A DNA stretch of 64,000 bases from SZUA-309 sp965232595 (GCA_965232595.1 OZ246983.1:372001-436000), one strand, 5' to 3'. Counted from the first letter of the stretch, positions 33,534-43,151 are shown. Made by a program: numbers and translations. The notes: a model not told the origin generated them from the sequence alone.

Positions 33534-34031
33534 ATGACCAGAAACGCATTAAAGCCCCACACACTCTGCCTGCTCCTGGCCTGCGGGCTGACGATCGGCG
33601 TGGCCAGCGCCGATGTGGTCCGGCTCTCCGACCCCGTGGAGGCAACCGATACTCACGAGACCTTCGGCTCGGCCCTGCCGGAGCAGGATGGGGTGCTGGC
33701 GCTGAGCACGCTGCTCGAAAACAGCGCTGAGTACCTGGATCAGCCGGTGCTGGTGGAAACCCGCGTCGCTAAGGTCTGCCAGGCCAAAGGCTGCTTCTTC
33801 ATCGCCCAGGAGGGTGCGCACTCCGCTCGCGTCTCCTTCGTCGACTACAGCTTCTTTGTTCCGTCAGACATCAGCGGCCGCACCGTGACCCTGGCAGGCT
33901 CGCTCGTCCGCCGGGAGCTCTCTGAGGCCCAGGCAGCACATCTGAACGAAGACACCGGAGGCGGCGACAGCATAAGCCCGGGCGTTCAGTACGAAATCGT
34001 CGCCACCTCGGTGCGGGTTCCACGCCAGTAA
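33534..34031 (+). CDS. DUF4920-type exported protein
   Basis: ATG at 33534 behind CAGGAAG gives 165 residues with a signal peptide (about 1-27, Gly-Val-Ala-Ser-Ala). The mature domain has Ala-Lys-Val-Cys-Gln-Ala-Lys-Gly-Cys-Phe-Phe and a following beta-rich OB-like part (Val-Ser-Phe-Val-Asp-Tyr-Ser-Phe-Phe-Val-Pro), matching DUF4920. The Cys pair may bind metal or be redox active in the periplasm. Its place behind a Fur box and before a CDF-like exporter supports a metal-related role. Biochemistry of the family is unknown to me. Confidence 0.78.
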   Translation: MTRNALKPHTLCLLLACGLTIGVASADVVRLSDPVEATDTHETFGSALPEQDGVLALSTLLENSAEYLDQPVLVETRVAKVCQAKGCFFIAQEGAHSARVSFVDYSFFVPSDISGRTVTLAGSLVRRELSEAQAAHLNEDTGGGDSISPGVQYEIVATSVRVPRQ

Positions 34032-34034
34032 GGC

Positions 34035-34670
34035 ATGAGCGACTGCGGCTGCAACACGCTGGACGCTGCCGAACTGGAGTCGCGGCAGCGACGGGTGCTG
34101 ACCTGGGTCCTGATCATCAACCTCGCGACCTTCTTCATGATGGTCGCAGGCTCGGTGCTGAGCGGCTCATCAGCACTGTTGTCCGGCACCCTGGACAATC
34201 TGGGCGACGCGCTGACCTACGCAGCGAGCCTGATGGTGGTCGGCGCGAGTGCCCTGGCTAAAGCCAGGGTCGCGTTGCTCAAGGGGCTTTTGATTCTGCT
34301 CGCTGCAGCCGCGGTTGCAGCACAGATCGTCTGGCGGCTCAGCAACATGGAAGCGCCCGTTGCTCAGACCATGGGCATCGCCGCTGCTCTGAACCTGGTC
34401 GCCAACGGCTTCTGCCTCTACCTGCTCACGCCGTTGAAAAACGACGATGTGAACATGAGCTCGGTCTGGGAGTGCTCGCGCAACGACATGTTCGAGGGGA
34501 CCGCCGTGATCGTCACCGCAGGCGTTGTCTGGCTGTTTGCTTCCGCCTGGCCGGACGTCATCATCGCGGTGATCCTGCTGGCGATGTTCCTGCGCTCGGC
34601 GCTGCGCGTGCTCACGAGCGCCTGGCAGGAGATGCGTACCGCTCAGCTCAGTATCCAGCCGTCCGGATAG
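34035..34670 (+). CDS. cation diffusion facilitator (CDF)-like transporter
   Basis: This 211-residue protein has six hydrophobic helices. Helix 2 carries Thr-Leu-Asp-Asn-Leu-Gly-Asp, in place of the usual His/Asp-x3-Asp of CDF site A, and helix 5 has Ser-Arg-Asn-Asp-Met. The N-terminus has Cys-Gly-Cys-Asn, a possible metal site. It lacks the cytoplasmic C-terminal domain of larger CDF proteins, so it is a short type. It starts 3 bp after the DUF4920 stop. Fur control suggests Fe, Mn or Zn as ion. Its 3' end overlaps the convergent gene by 28 bp. Confidence 0.82.
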   Translation: MSDCGCNTLDAAELESRQRRVLTWVLIINLATFFMMVAGSVLSGSSALLSGTLDNLGDALTYAASLMVVGASALAKARVALLKGLLILLAAAAVAAQIVWRLSNMEAPVAQTMGIAAALNLVANGFCLYLLTPLKNDDVNMSSVWECSRNDMFEGTAVIVTAGVVWLFASAWPDVIIAVILLAMFLRSALRVLTSAWQEMRTAQLSIQPSG

Positions 34671-36034
34671 GATTTGCTCAAGAAACGGTTCGCTGCCGGC
34701 AGGTTGGTCACCTGCATCTTCCGCGCGTCGTAGTCGATCCTGCTTTTCGCCCGGATCGCCACGTTGCCGAGCAGGCCCACTTCCGTGAGCGGTGCTGCGT
34801 AGTCGAAGCTCGAGCAGGCCTGACCGCCTGACTTGATCGCCCGGACCCAGTCCTCGTGATGCGTACCCTGAATTCGCTCGATGCTCTGCGCCGGCGGATC
34901 TGCCAGCACTTCCGCGGCACGAGCCTCCGGCAGGATGCGCACTTCCCGGGTGTACGTATCCGTGACGAGCAAGCCGTCCGAACCGATGAACACCGTGCCG
35001 CTCTTGTCCGGGCCGAGGATGGCCGAGTGATCGATACCTTCCAGTGCCGGCGGCAACAGGCCACCATCGAGCCAGTGATAGGTCACCGCGCCCCGCCTGC
35101 CTTTCTTCGGAAACTCGTAGGTGATGGCGGAGGCATTGGGTGCGCTCTGCTCGTTGACCTGGGTTGCCAGGGCGCTGACCGAGTCCGGCAGCCCCAGATC
35201 GAGGCTGTAAAAGGCAGCGTCCATCACGTGGCAGGCCATGTCGCCCACCGCGCCGCAGCCGTAGTCCCACCAGGCACGCCAGCTGAACGGCAGGTACGCC
35301 GGATCGTAAGGACGCGGCTCTGCCACTCCCTGCCAGAGCGGCCAATCGAGACCGTCGGGCACCACCGGCACAAACTCGCTGTGGTCCGGGAGGTTCAGAC
35401 CCTGGGGCCAGATCGGCCGGTTGGTCCAGGAGTAGACCTCCCGAACCCGGCCTATGGCACCGGCCGAAATCCATTCCCGCGCCAGCCGGACACCGTCGTT
35501 GGAGTGACCCTGGTTGCCCATCTGGGTCACCACCCCCCGCTCCCGGGCCGCATCAGCCAGCAGCCGTGCTTCTTCCACCGTGTGAGTAAGGGGCTTCTCG
35601 CAGTAAACGTTGATACCCAGGTTGATCGCCGACAGGGCGATGGGAAAGTGCATGTGGTCTGGTGTGGAGATCACCACGCCGTCGAGCTTGTCGCCCAGCT
35701 CGTCGAACATTTCCCGGTAGTCCCGATACCAGCGCGCACCTTTCTGCTCGGCGTTCTTCAACAGCTCATCGAACTGCGCCGACCAGCTTCGCTCGCTGCG
35801 GGCGGCGGTGACCGTCCGCTCGTCCACATCGCAGAAGCCGATCAGATCGTGCTGGCGCAGCGCGCCAATGGAGCTGGCGCCCTTACCACCCACACCAACG
35901 AAGCCCAGGCTGAGGCGCTCGCTCGGCGCCAGGGTCTCGGCGTTGGCGCCGAACATCACCTGCGGCAGGCCACCGGCGCCGAGCGCCGAAACACCCGCTG
36001 CGGTTTTCAGAAATCTGCGTCGGCTCGAACCCAT
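34643..36034 (-). CDS. Tat-exported Gfo/Idh/MocA-family oxidoreductase
   Basis: ATG at 36034 follows GGGGAGG and gives 463 residues. The N-terminus Ser-Ser-Arg-Arg-Arg-Phe-Leu-Lys is a Tat signal, so the protein folds with its cofactor before export. The Rossmann motif Gly-Val-Gly-Gly-Lys-Gly, then Cys-Glu-Lys-Pro-Leu-Thr-His and the C-terminal alpha-beta domain are family hallmarks. Exported members are often glycoside- or sugar-modifying enzymes with tightly bound NAD. It overlaps the CDF gene at its 3' end. The substrate is unknown. Confidence 0.88.
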   Translation of the reverse strand: MGSSRRRFLKTAAGVSALGAGGLPQVMFGANAETLAPSERLSLGFVGVGGKGASSIGALRQHDLIGFCDVDERTVTAARSERSWSAQFDELLKNAEQKGARWYRDYREMFDELGDKLDGVVISTPDHMHFPIALSAINLGINVYCEKPLTHTVEEARLLADAARERGVVTQMGNQGHSNDGVRLAREWISAGAIGRVREVYSWTNRPIWPQGLNLPDHSEFVPVVPDGLDWPLWQGVAEPRPYDPAYLPFSWRAWWDYGCGAVGDMACHVMDAAFYSLDLGLPDSVSALATQVNEQSAPNASAITYEFPKKGRRGAVTYHWLDGGLLPPALEGIDHSAILGPDKSGTVFIGSDGLLVTDTYTREVRILPEARAAEVLADPPAQSIERIQGTHHEDWVRAIKSGGQACSSFDYAAPLTEVGLLGNVAIRAKSRIDYDARKMQVTNLPAANRFLSKSYPDGWILS

Positions 36035-36218
36035 CACGCCGTTCCTCCCCTCACGGCAATACGTCCGCAGAAGCATAGCCACAGCCCTGCAGCGCCGTCG
36101 AGGCGAAATGTGACGCCTGCCGCCGACATCGGCGGCGCAAACCGGTTAGGTGGGCAGTGCAGAAGTGAATGGACGAGGCGGCTCACCCGCGGCACGCCCG
36201 AACCAGGCAGGACGCCTA

Positions 36219-38465
36219 ATGACAACCCGGAAGGTCCCGAACGCATTGTTCATCAGCAACGTCGTCGTCGACGTGCTGATCCTGCTGGTCTTCCTATTCA
36301 TGCCGCGTTCAGGCCTGGAATCGCTCGGCGCCGCCTTCATGCTCTACCCGCTGGTGGCGATCCGCCTGATCCTGACGCTGGTCAGCATCGGCATGGCCGT
36401 CAGCCGACGCAGCTGGCAGCTCGGGCTGTACACGCTGCTGGCCCTGCTGGTACTCGGCTGGTTCTGGCTGGTGGGCGCCAATCTCAGCCCGACCTACGAA
36501 CCTCTGCACAAGGTGCTGCGGGTCGAGGCGAAAGCCCTGGCGGTCCGCTTCGGCGACTACCTCGACCAGCGAGCCTACGATCGCCAGCGGGCTCGTCAGC
36601 ACCGGGATGATCCGCAGCATGGCCAACTCTGCGATGCCCTGACGGTCGAGCGCGACCTTGAGGCGCTGCAGGGGCTCCTCGAGCAGGATCTGAATCGCCC
36701 CTGCGTCACCTACTACGGCGATCCCGTAAGCCCGCTGCTGCACACGGTGATCCACAGCTACGGGCCCTGGACCGGCGACATGCGGCTCCACCCTCCGATT
36801 GGTGAGGACTTCGCCGCCGAGGCGGCGGCGCGGCTGCTGGCAGCCGGCGCCGATCCCGATACCCAGGACGCCTTCGGCAACACCGCCCTCCACTACAGCC
36901 TGACCTTCGCCAACGAGGGCCTGGTGGAAGCGCTGGTGGCCAACGGCGCCTGCATCCTGCTGAAGAACAACCTGGGTGAATCACCGCTGACCAATCACTC
37001 CACACATCGGTTACGGAAGAAGGTAGAAGCGGCGGCGGCAGACCCGCAGATGCTCGGCAGGTGTCCGGCAGAGCTGCGCGGATTGTCCGGCGCCGGGGAT
37101 GCTGAGCTGGAGGACGATCCCCGATCACCGGATGCAGGCCTGTTGAACGCGCTCCGCTCCGGGCGCCTGGAACGTGCCATCTACTACCTCGAGCAGGGAG
37201 CCGATCCGAACGCCAGCGACCACGAGGGCAGCAACTTCGAGGCAGCGCTCCGGAACTGCCGGGACAACGCGCGTAGCCTCGCCCAGCTGCTGCTCGACGC
37301 CGGCGCTGACATCAACGGCCAGAACCGGAGGGGCCAGACGGCGCTGATGATCTCCATGCGTTACTGCGCCGAGGCCGTGCCCTTCCTGCTGAGTCGGGGG
37401 GCAGACCCGACCGTCGGGGATCGCAAAGGTGATACGCCGCTGCACCAGCTCGGCGGCATCGCTCCCGAGGATCTGGAGCAGATCATCGATCTTCTGCTGG
37501 CAAATGGCGCCGACATCAATCAGCAGGCAACGAGCGGGCAGACACCGTTGATCCGTTCCCTGTTCGGCGGCAGCACCCGGGAACGGGTCTCCAGCGCGCT
37601 GCTGGATCGCGGCGCCGATCTCGACACCGCAGACAACGGTGGCAACACGCCCCTGCACGTTCTGGCCGCCCGCAAGCGGGACGAGCAGGCACCGGCGCTG
37701 CTGACGGAGCTGGTCGGGCGCGGCGCCTCACTCGAGCTCAGCAACCGCAAGCGGCAGACACCGCTGGTCACTGCGGTGGAGCACGGCAGCGTCGCCGCGG
37801 TGGCGGCACTGATCAATGCCGGCGCCGATGTGCGGGTCCGGCGGCCGCGGGGCAACACCCTGGCCAGCGGCCTGATCTCCTGCAAGCCCGAAAAGCTCGC
37901 AAAGCTCGAGCTGCTGGTGGCTGCCGGCACCGACACCGAGATCCCCATCGAGCATGGCCACCTGCCGCTGGCGCAGGCGTTCTTCGGCAAGCTCTACCTG
38001 GATTGCCTCGAGCCTGCGGAGATTCTCCTCAACGCCGGCACCGATCCGAACCTTAAAGATCGCAACGGCGGCGCCGCCATTCACAGCATTGCGCTCTGGA
38101 CCGAAAAGGACCCGGACGCCGCCCTGACCCTCCTGATCGAGCACGGCGCCGACGTCGATCTGCGCAATCAGCAGGGCATGAGCAGCCTCCTGCTGGCTGC
38201 CCGGAACGGCACCAGCATCCGCACCATGGAACGACTGCTCGCCCACGGTGCCGATCCGGACGCCCGCGATGACAAGGGCAACTCGTTGTTGCACCAGGCG
38301 GCAATGAACAGCCGGGAAGGCAACCTGGCGCGCTACGACTGGGTGCTGGCGCTGGGCGGCGACCCGGAAGCCGGCAATGATGCCGGTCAGACCCCGCTAG
38401 ACCGGGCTCGGGTCACCGGCAACACCACCCTCCTGAACGCTCTGCTCGAGCGCCGGGCTGACTGA
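36219..38465 (+). CDS. membrane-anchored ankyrin repeat protein
   Basis: ATG at 36219 is preferred over an upstream GTG (36150), giving 748 residues. Three N-terminal hydrophobic helices (about 9-30, 40-62, 68-86) are followed by a linker and about 13 ankyrin-type repeats (roughly 210-745), with recurring Leu-Leu-x2-Gly-Ala-Asp-x-Asn/Asp and Gly-x-Thr-Pro-Leu. It should present a protein-binding solenoid on one membrane face. No enzymatic domain is seen. The 3' end overlaps the convergent RND gene by 69 bp. Confidence 0.9.
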   Translation: MTTRKVPNALFISNVVVDVLILLVFLFMPRSGLESLGAAFMLYPLVAIRLILTLVSIGMAVSRRSWQLGLYTLLALLVLGWFWLVGANLSPTYEPLHKVLRVEAKALAVRFGDYLDQRAYDRQRARQHRDDPQHGQLCDALTVERDLEALQGLLEQDLNRPCVTYYGDPVSPLLHTVIHSYGPWTGDMRLHPPIGEDFAAEAAARLLAAGADPDTQDAFGNTALHYSLTFANEGLVEALVANGACILLKNNLGESPLTNHSTHRLRKKVEAAAADPQMLGRCPAELRGLSGAGDAELEDDPRSPDAGLLNALRSGRLERAIYYLEQGADPNASDHEGSNFEAALRNCRDNARSLAQLLLDAGADINGQNRRGQTALMISMRYCAEAVPFLLSRGADPTVGDRKGDTPLHQLGGIAPEDLEQIIDLLLANGADINQQATSGQTPLIRSLFGGSTRERVSSALLDRGADLDTADNGGNTPLHVLAARKRDEQAPALLTELVGRGASLELSNRKRQTPLVTAVEHGSVAAVAALINAGADVRVRRPRGNTLASGLISCKPEKLAKLELLVAAGTDTEIPIEHGHLPLAQAFFGKLYLDCLEPAEILLNAGTDPNLKDRNGGAAIHSIALWTEKDPDAALTLLIEHGADVDLRNQQGMSSLLLAARNGTSIRTMERLLAHGADPDARDDKGNSLLHQAAMNSREGNLARYDWVLALGGDPEAGNDAGQTPLDRARVTGNTTLLNALLERRAD

Positions 38466-41400
38466 CTGAGACCGCGCGCGACCGCCCATCAGCAGGTAGA
38501 AGGTCGGCAGCACGAACAGCGTGAACAGGGTGCCCACCAGCATGCCGGCGGCGATCATCAGGCCAATGGCAAACCTCGCGTTGGCACCCGCGCCGTAGGC
38601 CAGCAGCAACGGCACCACCCCCAGCACGGTGGCGAAGGTGGTCATCAGAATCGGTCGCAGCCGCAGGCCGGCCGCTTCCAGCACCGCGCTCTTCCGATCC
38701 AGCCCCTCGCGCATCTTCTGATTAGCAAAGTCGACGATGAGAATGCCGTGCTTGCTGATCAGCCCGATCAGGGTCAGCAGCCCCACCTGGGTGTAGATGT
38801 TCAGGGTTGCGAAGCCGAGCGCCAGCGGTACCAGCGCGCCGAAAATGGACAGCGGCACGCTGATCAGGACGATGAACGGATCGCGGAAGCTGTTGAACTG
38901 AGCGGACAGCACCAGGTAGATGAAGATCAGCGAGGTAGCAAACAGAACCAGGAAGCCCTGGGACTCCTCGATGAAGCGTCTGGACTCGCCTTCGTAGCCG
39001 GCCCGGTAGCCCACCGGAGCAACCTCGACCAACGCCTCCTCGAGAAACGCCAGGCCGTCACCCAGGGTGTTGGGCGGCAACACCATGCCCTGCAGCGTGA
39101 CCGCGTTCAGCTGCTGGTACTGCTTCATGCGGTTGGGCTTTACGTTCTTGCTCAGCTTCACCACGGTGGCCAGCGGCACCAGCGAGCCTTCGCTGGTGCG
39201 CACGTAATAGCGTTCCAGCCATTCCTTGGTCAGCCGGAAGCCTCGGTCCGCCTGCGGGATCACCTTGTAGCTGCGCCCTTCCATGCTGAAGCGATTGGTT
39301 TCCGCCTCGCCCAGCATCACCTGCAGCGTCTCACCGATGCTGGCCATGGAGATCCCGAGGCGGGCCGCCAGCTCGCGATCGATCTCCACGTCCACCTCCG
39401 GCCGGGAGTAGCGCAGATCCTTGGTGATGAACGCGAACAGCCCGGACTGCCGCGCCTTCAGAAGCACTTCCTCCGCCACCCGATTCAGCTCCTCGTAGCC
39501 GGTGTTGCCGGAGATGACGAACTGCAGCGGCAGGCCCTGGGCCGCACCGGGCAGGCCGCCGGAGGCAAAGGTGAGGATCTCGAGACCGCTGATCTGGCTG
39601 TATTTCTGCTGCAGCTCCTGGCGGATCTCCTCCAGCGAGCGTTCCCGTTCCGACCAGGGCGCCAGAATGGCGCCGCCGAACACCGACGTGGGCTCGTTCA
39701 CCTGCCAGGAATGGGTCACCTCCGGAATGGTCCGCCAGGCCTCCACCATCTCGTCGAGGAAGTAGGTGGTGTACTCCAGGCTGCCGTAATCCGGCGGGGT
39801 GGCGATCGCGAAAATCATGCCGCTGTCTTCCGCCGGCGCCAGCTCCTTCTGCGCCAGCTGGTAAAACACCGGCAGGCTCAGAAAGATCACGAAGCCGAAC
39901 AGCATGACCGCCCCCTTATTGTCGAGGCAGGCCGCCAGCAGGCGTTGATAGCGGTGCAGCAGGTTGTCGAAGCGGGCGTCCAGCCAGTCGGCCACCCGCC
40001 CCTGATGGTCATGGTCCTTCAGCAGGTAGGCACACATCATGGGGCTCAGCACCAGCGCAACGATGCCGGAGATCACCACCGCACCGGCCAGCGTCAGCGC
40101 AAACTCGCTGAACAGCACCCCGGTCAGCCCGCCGAGAAAGCCGATGGGCAGATACACGGCCACCAGCGTCAGCGTCATGGCGATTACCGGCAGCGCCACC
40201 TGCCGGGCGCCGATCAGCGCCGCCTGCAGCGGTGTTTCGTCGTTCTCGATGTGCCGGTGGATGTTCTCCACCACCACGATGGCGTCGTCCACCACCAGGC
40301 CGATGGCGATCACCATGGCCAGCAGCGTCAGCAGGTTGATGGAAAAGCCCATCACCCAGATCAGAAAGAGCACGCTGATCAGCGACAGCGGGATCGCCAC
40401 GACCGGAATGACCACCACCCTGAGCGAGCCAAGGAAGACCAGGATCACCAGCAGCACGATCAGCGTCGCCTCGATCAGCGTCCGCACCACCTCGTTCAGC
40501 GCTTCGCTGATGTACACGGAGCCGTCCGAATCCATGAAAATTTCCATGTCTGCCGGCAGGTTCTGGTTCAGCTCGTTGACCTTGTCCTTGACCCGAACGG
40601 CCATCTCCAGGGGGTTGGCACCGGGCGCTTCGGTGACGGCGATGAACACCGCCTCCTCTCCGCTCGAGTAGACGGCCGACTCGTAGGTTTCGCTGGCGAG
40701 CTCCACGTCGGCGACATCGCCGAGGGTGACCCGCTGATCGCCGTCCTGGCGCACGACGATGCCGGCGAACTGCTCCGGGTCCTGCATGTCCGTGCGCGCA
40801 TCGACGCTGGCCCGAACCAGCTCGCCCCGAGTTGTGCCCGCCGCGGAGATGTAGTTGTCGCGACGGATGGCGGCGTTGATGTCCGTCGCCGTAACGCCGA
40901 ACGCGGCCATCTTCGCCGGGTTCAGCCAGACCCGCATGGCGAAGTTGCCGCTGCTCAGCATGCGCGCCTCGCCCACCCCTTCGACGGTGCTCAGCACCGG
41001 CTGAATGAAGCGCAGGCCGTAATCCGCCCGCTGCTGCACCGACATCTCGTCGGAGAGCAGCGCCAGGTACATCATGGAGTCACCGCCGGTCCGGTTGCTC
41101 ACCACCGGATCTTCCACTTCCCTGGGCAGCTCGAAGCGGGCTTCATTGATTTTGGTGATGACCTCGCTCATCACTTCGGTGGAGTTCTCCCCCAGCCGCA
41201 CCCAGACCTGGATCTGAGAGAAGCCCGGATCGCTCTGGGAGGTGACGTACTCCACGCCTTTAGCTGCCGCCACCCGTCGCTGCAGCGGCGTGGTGACAAA
41301 CCCCTGAACGGTTTCGGCGCTGGCACCGGGGTACACCGTCTGCACGTAGATCACGCTCTTCTCGACCTCGGGGTACTCGCGCAGCGCCAGCTGAGTGCCG

Positions 41401-41477
41401 GCCTGGATGCCGAGCAGCAGCATGATGGCGGCGATCACCAGAGCCAGCACGGGACGACGTATGAACAGGTCCGTCAT
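38397..41477 (-). CDS. RND efflux pump inner-membrane subunit (HAE1 type)
   Basis: This 1026-residue protein has the AcrB-type layout: helix 1 after Phe-Ile-Arg-Arg-Pro-Val, two large periplasmic loops and 12 helices. Helix 4 carries Gly-Leu-Val-Val-Asp-Asp-Ala-Ile-Val (the proton-relay Asp pair, near 400), and Phe-Gly-Gly/Gly-Phe-Leu-Gly-Gly segments fit. It takes drugs, lipids or toxins from the membrane or periplasm by proton antiport. An adaptor gene precedes it by 18 bp; no TolC gene is near. The last 23 codons lie antisense to the ankyrin gene. Confidence 0.95.
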   Translation of the reverse strand: MTDLFIRRPVLALVIAAIMLLLGIQAGTQLALREYPEVEKSVIYVQTVYPGASAETVQGFVTTPLQRRVAAAKGVEYVTSQSDPGFSQIQVWVRLGENSTEVMSEVITKINEARFELPREVEDPVVSNRTGGDSMMYLALLSDEMSVQQRADYGLRFIQPVLSTVEGVGEARMLSSGNFAMRVWLNPAKMAAFGVTATDINAAIRRDNYISAAGTTRGELVRASVDARTDMQDPEQFAGIVVRQDGDQRVTLGDVADVELASETYESAVYSSGEEAVFIAVTEAPGANPLEMAVRVKDKVNELNQNLPADMEIFMDSDGSVYISEALNEVVRTLIEATLIVLLVILVFLGSLRVVVIPVVAIPLSLISVLFLIWVMGFSINLLTLLAMVIAIGLVVDDAIVVVENIHRHIENDETPLQAALIGARQVALPVIAMTLTLVAVYLPIGFLGGLTGVLFSEFALTLAGAVVISGIVALVLSPMMCAYLLKDHDHQGRVADWLDARFDNLLHRYQRLLAACLDNKGAVMLFGFVIFLSLPVFYQLAQKELAPAEDSGMIFAIATPPDYGSLEYTTYFLDEMVEAWRTIPEVTHSWQVNEPTSVFGGAILAPWSERERSLEEIRQELQQKYSQISGLEILTFASGGLPGAAQGLPLQFVISGNTGYEELNRVAEEVLLKARQSGLFAFITKDLRYSRPEVDVEIDRELAARLGISMASIGETLQVMLGEAETNRFSMEGRSYKVIPQADRGFRLTKEWLERYYVRTSEGSLVPLATVVKLSKNVKPNRMKQYQQLNAVTLQGMVLPPNTLGDGLAFLEEALVEVAPVGYRAGYEGESRRFIEESQGFLVLFATSLIFIYLVLSAQFNSFRDPFIVLISVPLSIFGALVPLALGFATLNIYTQVGLLTLIGLISKHGILIVDFANQKMREGLDRKSAVLEAAGLRLRPILMTTFATVLGVVPLLLAYGAGANARFAIGLMIAAGMLVGTLFTLFVLPTFYLLMGGRARSQSVSPALEQSVQEGGVAGDPSPV

Positions 41478-41495
41478 GGTTACCTCCCGGGCCCG

Positions 41496-42575
41496 TTAGA
41501 GCGCCACGCTTTCATCAATCAACACCCGTACGCCCCGGTAAAGCTTGTTCTGGCCGACGCTGACCACCTGATCGCCCGGCTCGAGACCGCTCAGCACGGC
41601 GATCCGCCCCTCCCGCACCGCGCCCGACTGCACGACCCGGGCAGCGGCCGTGAGCTGGCCGTCTTCGGTCGGTACGATCACGTAAACGGTGTTTCCCTGC
41701 AGGGCGTAGGTCATGGCCGTCTCAGGAATGGTCACTACCGACTGGGTCTGGCCCAGGTTCACCTCGAGCACGGCAAACATCCCCGGCAGCAGGCCATCGA
41801 CTTCCTGCAGGCGCGCACGGAGCAGCACGTTCCGGGTGTCCGGATTCACCCTCGAGTCCACCGCTGCCACCACCGCCCGGAACTCCCGCTCGCCAAAGGC
41901 ATCCACCGTAACCCGCACGTCCAGCCCGGCCCGCAGGTCCGGCGCGTAACGGGCCGGGACGGTGAAGTCGATCTCCAGCTCCGAGTGGTCCTGCAGCGTT
42001 GCGATCACGGTGCCCGGCGAGACGTAATCACCCAGGTCCACCCGACGGATCCCCATGGTGCCGCTGAACGGCGCCGAGATCCGCTTGTTGGCGATGCGCG
42101 CCTCCGTCTCCGCGAGCTCGGCTCGCGCCCGCTCGAGGTCGGCCCGGGACCGATCGAACTGGGTTTGCGGAATGGAGCCTTTGTCCATCAGCGTCCGGTC
42201 GCGGCGGAACAGAATGTCCGCAAGCTCCAGCGTCGCGATCTGGCTGCGCCGGCTGGCCTGCTCCACCTCGTCGTTGAGCACCACGAGCAGCCTGCCGGCT
42301 TCCACGGCGTCCCCGGAATCGAACTGAATGGCGGTCACCTCGCCGCTGGTCTCAGAGGTCAGTTCCACCCCGCGCACCGCTCGGATCGAGCCGACCGCGT
42401 TGAGCGTTTCCGTCCAGGTCTCGAGGCGCGCCGGGGACACGGCGATGGTCACCGGCGGCGGCGAGAAGTCCATGTTCGCGAAGGCGCTGAAGCGCTGGTA
42501 AAGATAGGCGCCGATCGAGCCGAAGATGACCAGAAGCAGCGCGATTACGATGAGGTAAGCTCTCAAGACCGTCAC
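41496..42575 (-). CDS. RND efflux periplasmic adaptor (membrane fusion protein)
   Basis: GTG at 42575 is favoured because GGAAG lies close upstream; a GTG at 42614 would add 13 residues. The product of about 359 residues has an N-terminal membrane anchor, a lipoyl-like barrel-sandwich part (Gly-Glu-Val-Thr-Ala-Ile-Gln-Phe-Asp-Ser-Gly-Asp), a helical hairpin with coiled coil, and beta-barrel domains with Pro-Phe-Ser-Gly-x-Met-Gly-Ile-Arg. It joins the RND pump at 38397 to an outer-membrane channel. The two genes form an operon. Confidence 0.92.
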   Translation of the reverse strand: MTVLRAYLIVIALLLVIFGSIGAYLYQRFSAFANMDFSPPPVTIAVSPARLETWTETLNAVGSIRAVRGVELTSETSGEVTAIQFDSGDAVEAGRLLVVLNDEVEQASRRSQIATLELADILFRRDRTLMDKGSIPQTQFDRSRADLERARAELAETEARIANKRISAPFSGTMGIRRVDLGDYVSPGTVIATLQDHSELEIDFTVPARYAPDLRAGLDVRVTVDAFGEREFRAVVAAVDSRVNPDTRNVLLRARLQEVDGLLPGMFAVLEVNLGQTQSVVTIPETAMTYALQGNTVYVIVPTEDGQLTAAARVVQSGAVREGRIAVLSGLEPGDQVVSVGQNKLYRGVRVLIDESVAL

Positions 42576-42728
42576 TCCGTTGCTTCCGGATCGTCCCAAC
42601 TTCCTGTCGGACACTTAAGCGGAAGCTGCTGTGCCTTGTGGCCAGCCATAGTACGCAAGCGGCCCGCTGCAGTTCTACTTGATCTATTTCCTAGTATGCT
42701 GACAGCGCCAACGAGGAGGGAGCTTGCC

Positions 42729-43124
42729 GTGCCGCTGAACCTGATCGACCACATGCCGTTCGCGCAGCAGCTCGGCCTGGAGCTGACCGCCTCCGAGCCG
42801 GACCGGATCGAAGCCCGGCTCACCGTGCAGGAATCTCTCTGCACCACCGGCCGGATCATGCACGGCGGGGCGATCATGTCCGTTGCCGACACCCTGGGCG
42901 CCATCGGCGCCTTCCTGAACCTGCCGGACGGTGCCAAAGCCACGACCACCATCGAGAGCAAAACCAACTTCCTCGGCGCCGCCACCCTCGGTTCGGAAGT
43001 CACGGCGGTCACCACGCCCGTCCACATCGGCGGCCGCACTTCGGTGTGGCAGACGCGGCTCGAAAACGACAAAGGCAAGCCGGTCGCGCTGGTTACCCAA
43101 ACCCAGCTGGTGCTCAGAGACTGA
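42729..43124 (+). CDS. PaaI-family hotdog thioesterase
   Basis: GTG at 42729 behind GAGGAGGGAG gives 131 residues; the very long frame upstream is antisense to the RND genes and rejected. The motif His-Gly-Gly-Ala-Ile-Met-Ser-Val-Ala-Asp-Thr (about 45-55) is the PaaI/YbgC-type active region. Such enzymes hydrolyse aryl- or acyl-CoA and rescue trapped CoA during aromatic or fatty acid breakdown. It is divergent from the RND adaptor gene. Confidence 0.88.
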   Translation: MPLNLIDHMPFAQQLGLELTASEPDRIEARLTVQESLCTTGRIMHGGAIMSVADTLGAIGAFLNLPDGAKATTTIESKTNFLGAATLGSEVTAVTTPVHIGGRTSVWQTRLENDKGKPVALVTQTQLVLRD

Positions 43125-43151
43125 GCGCATCACCAGGTCGCGTCCGATTCC

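Noticed and set aside
34856..36610. Plus-strand frame of 584 codons opposite the Gfo/Idh/MocA gene
   Set aside because: Antisense to a gene with a Tat signal and Rossmann motif, and it runs into the ankyrin gene in another frame.
38748..43124. Very long plus-strand frame (1458 codons) across the RND pump and adaptor genes
   Set aside because: It is antisense to two genes with clear RND motifs and is rich in His, Gln and Arg, as expected from the shadow of a GC-rich gene. Only its last 132 codons (from 42729) are a real gene, the PaaI thioesterase.
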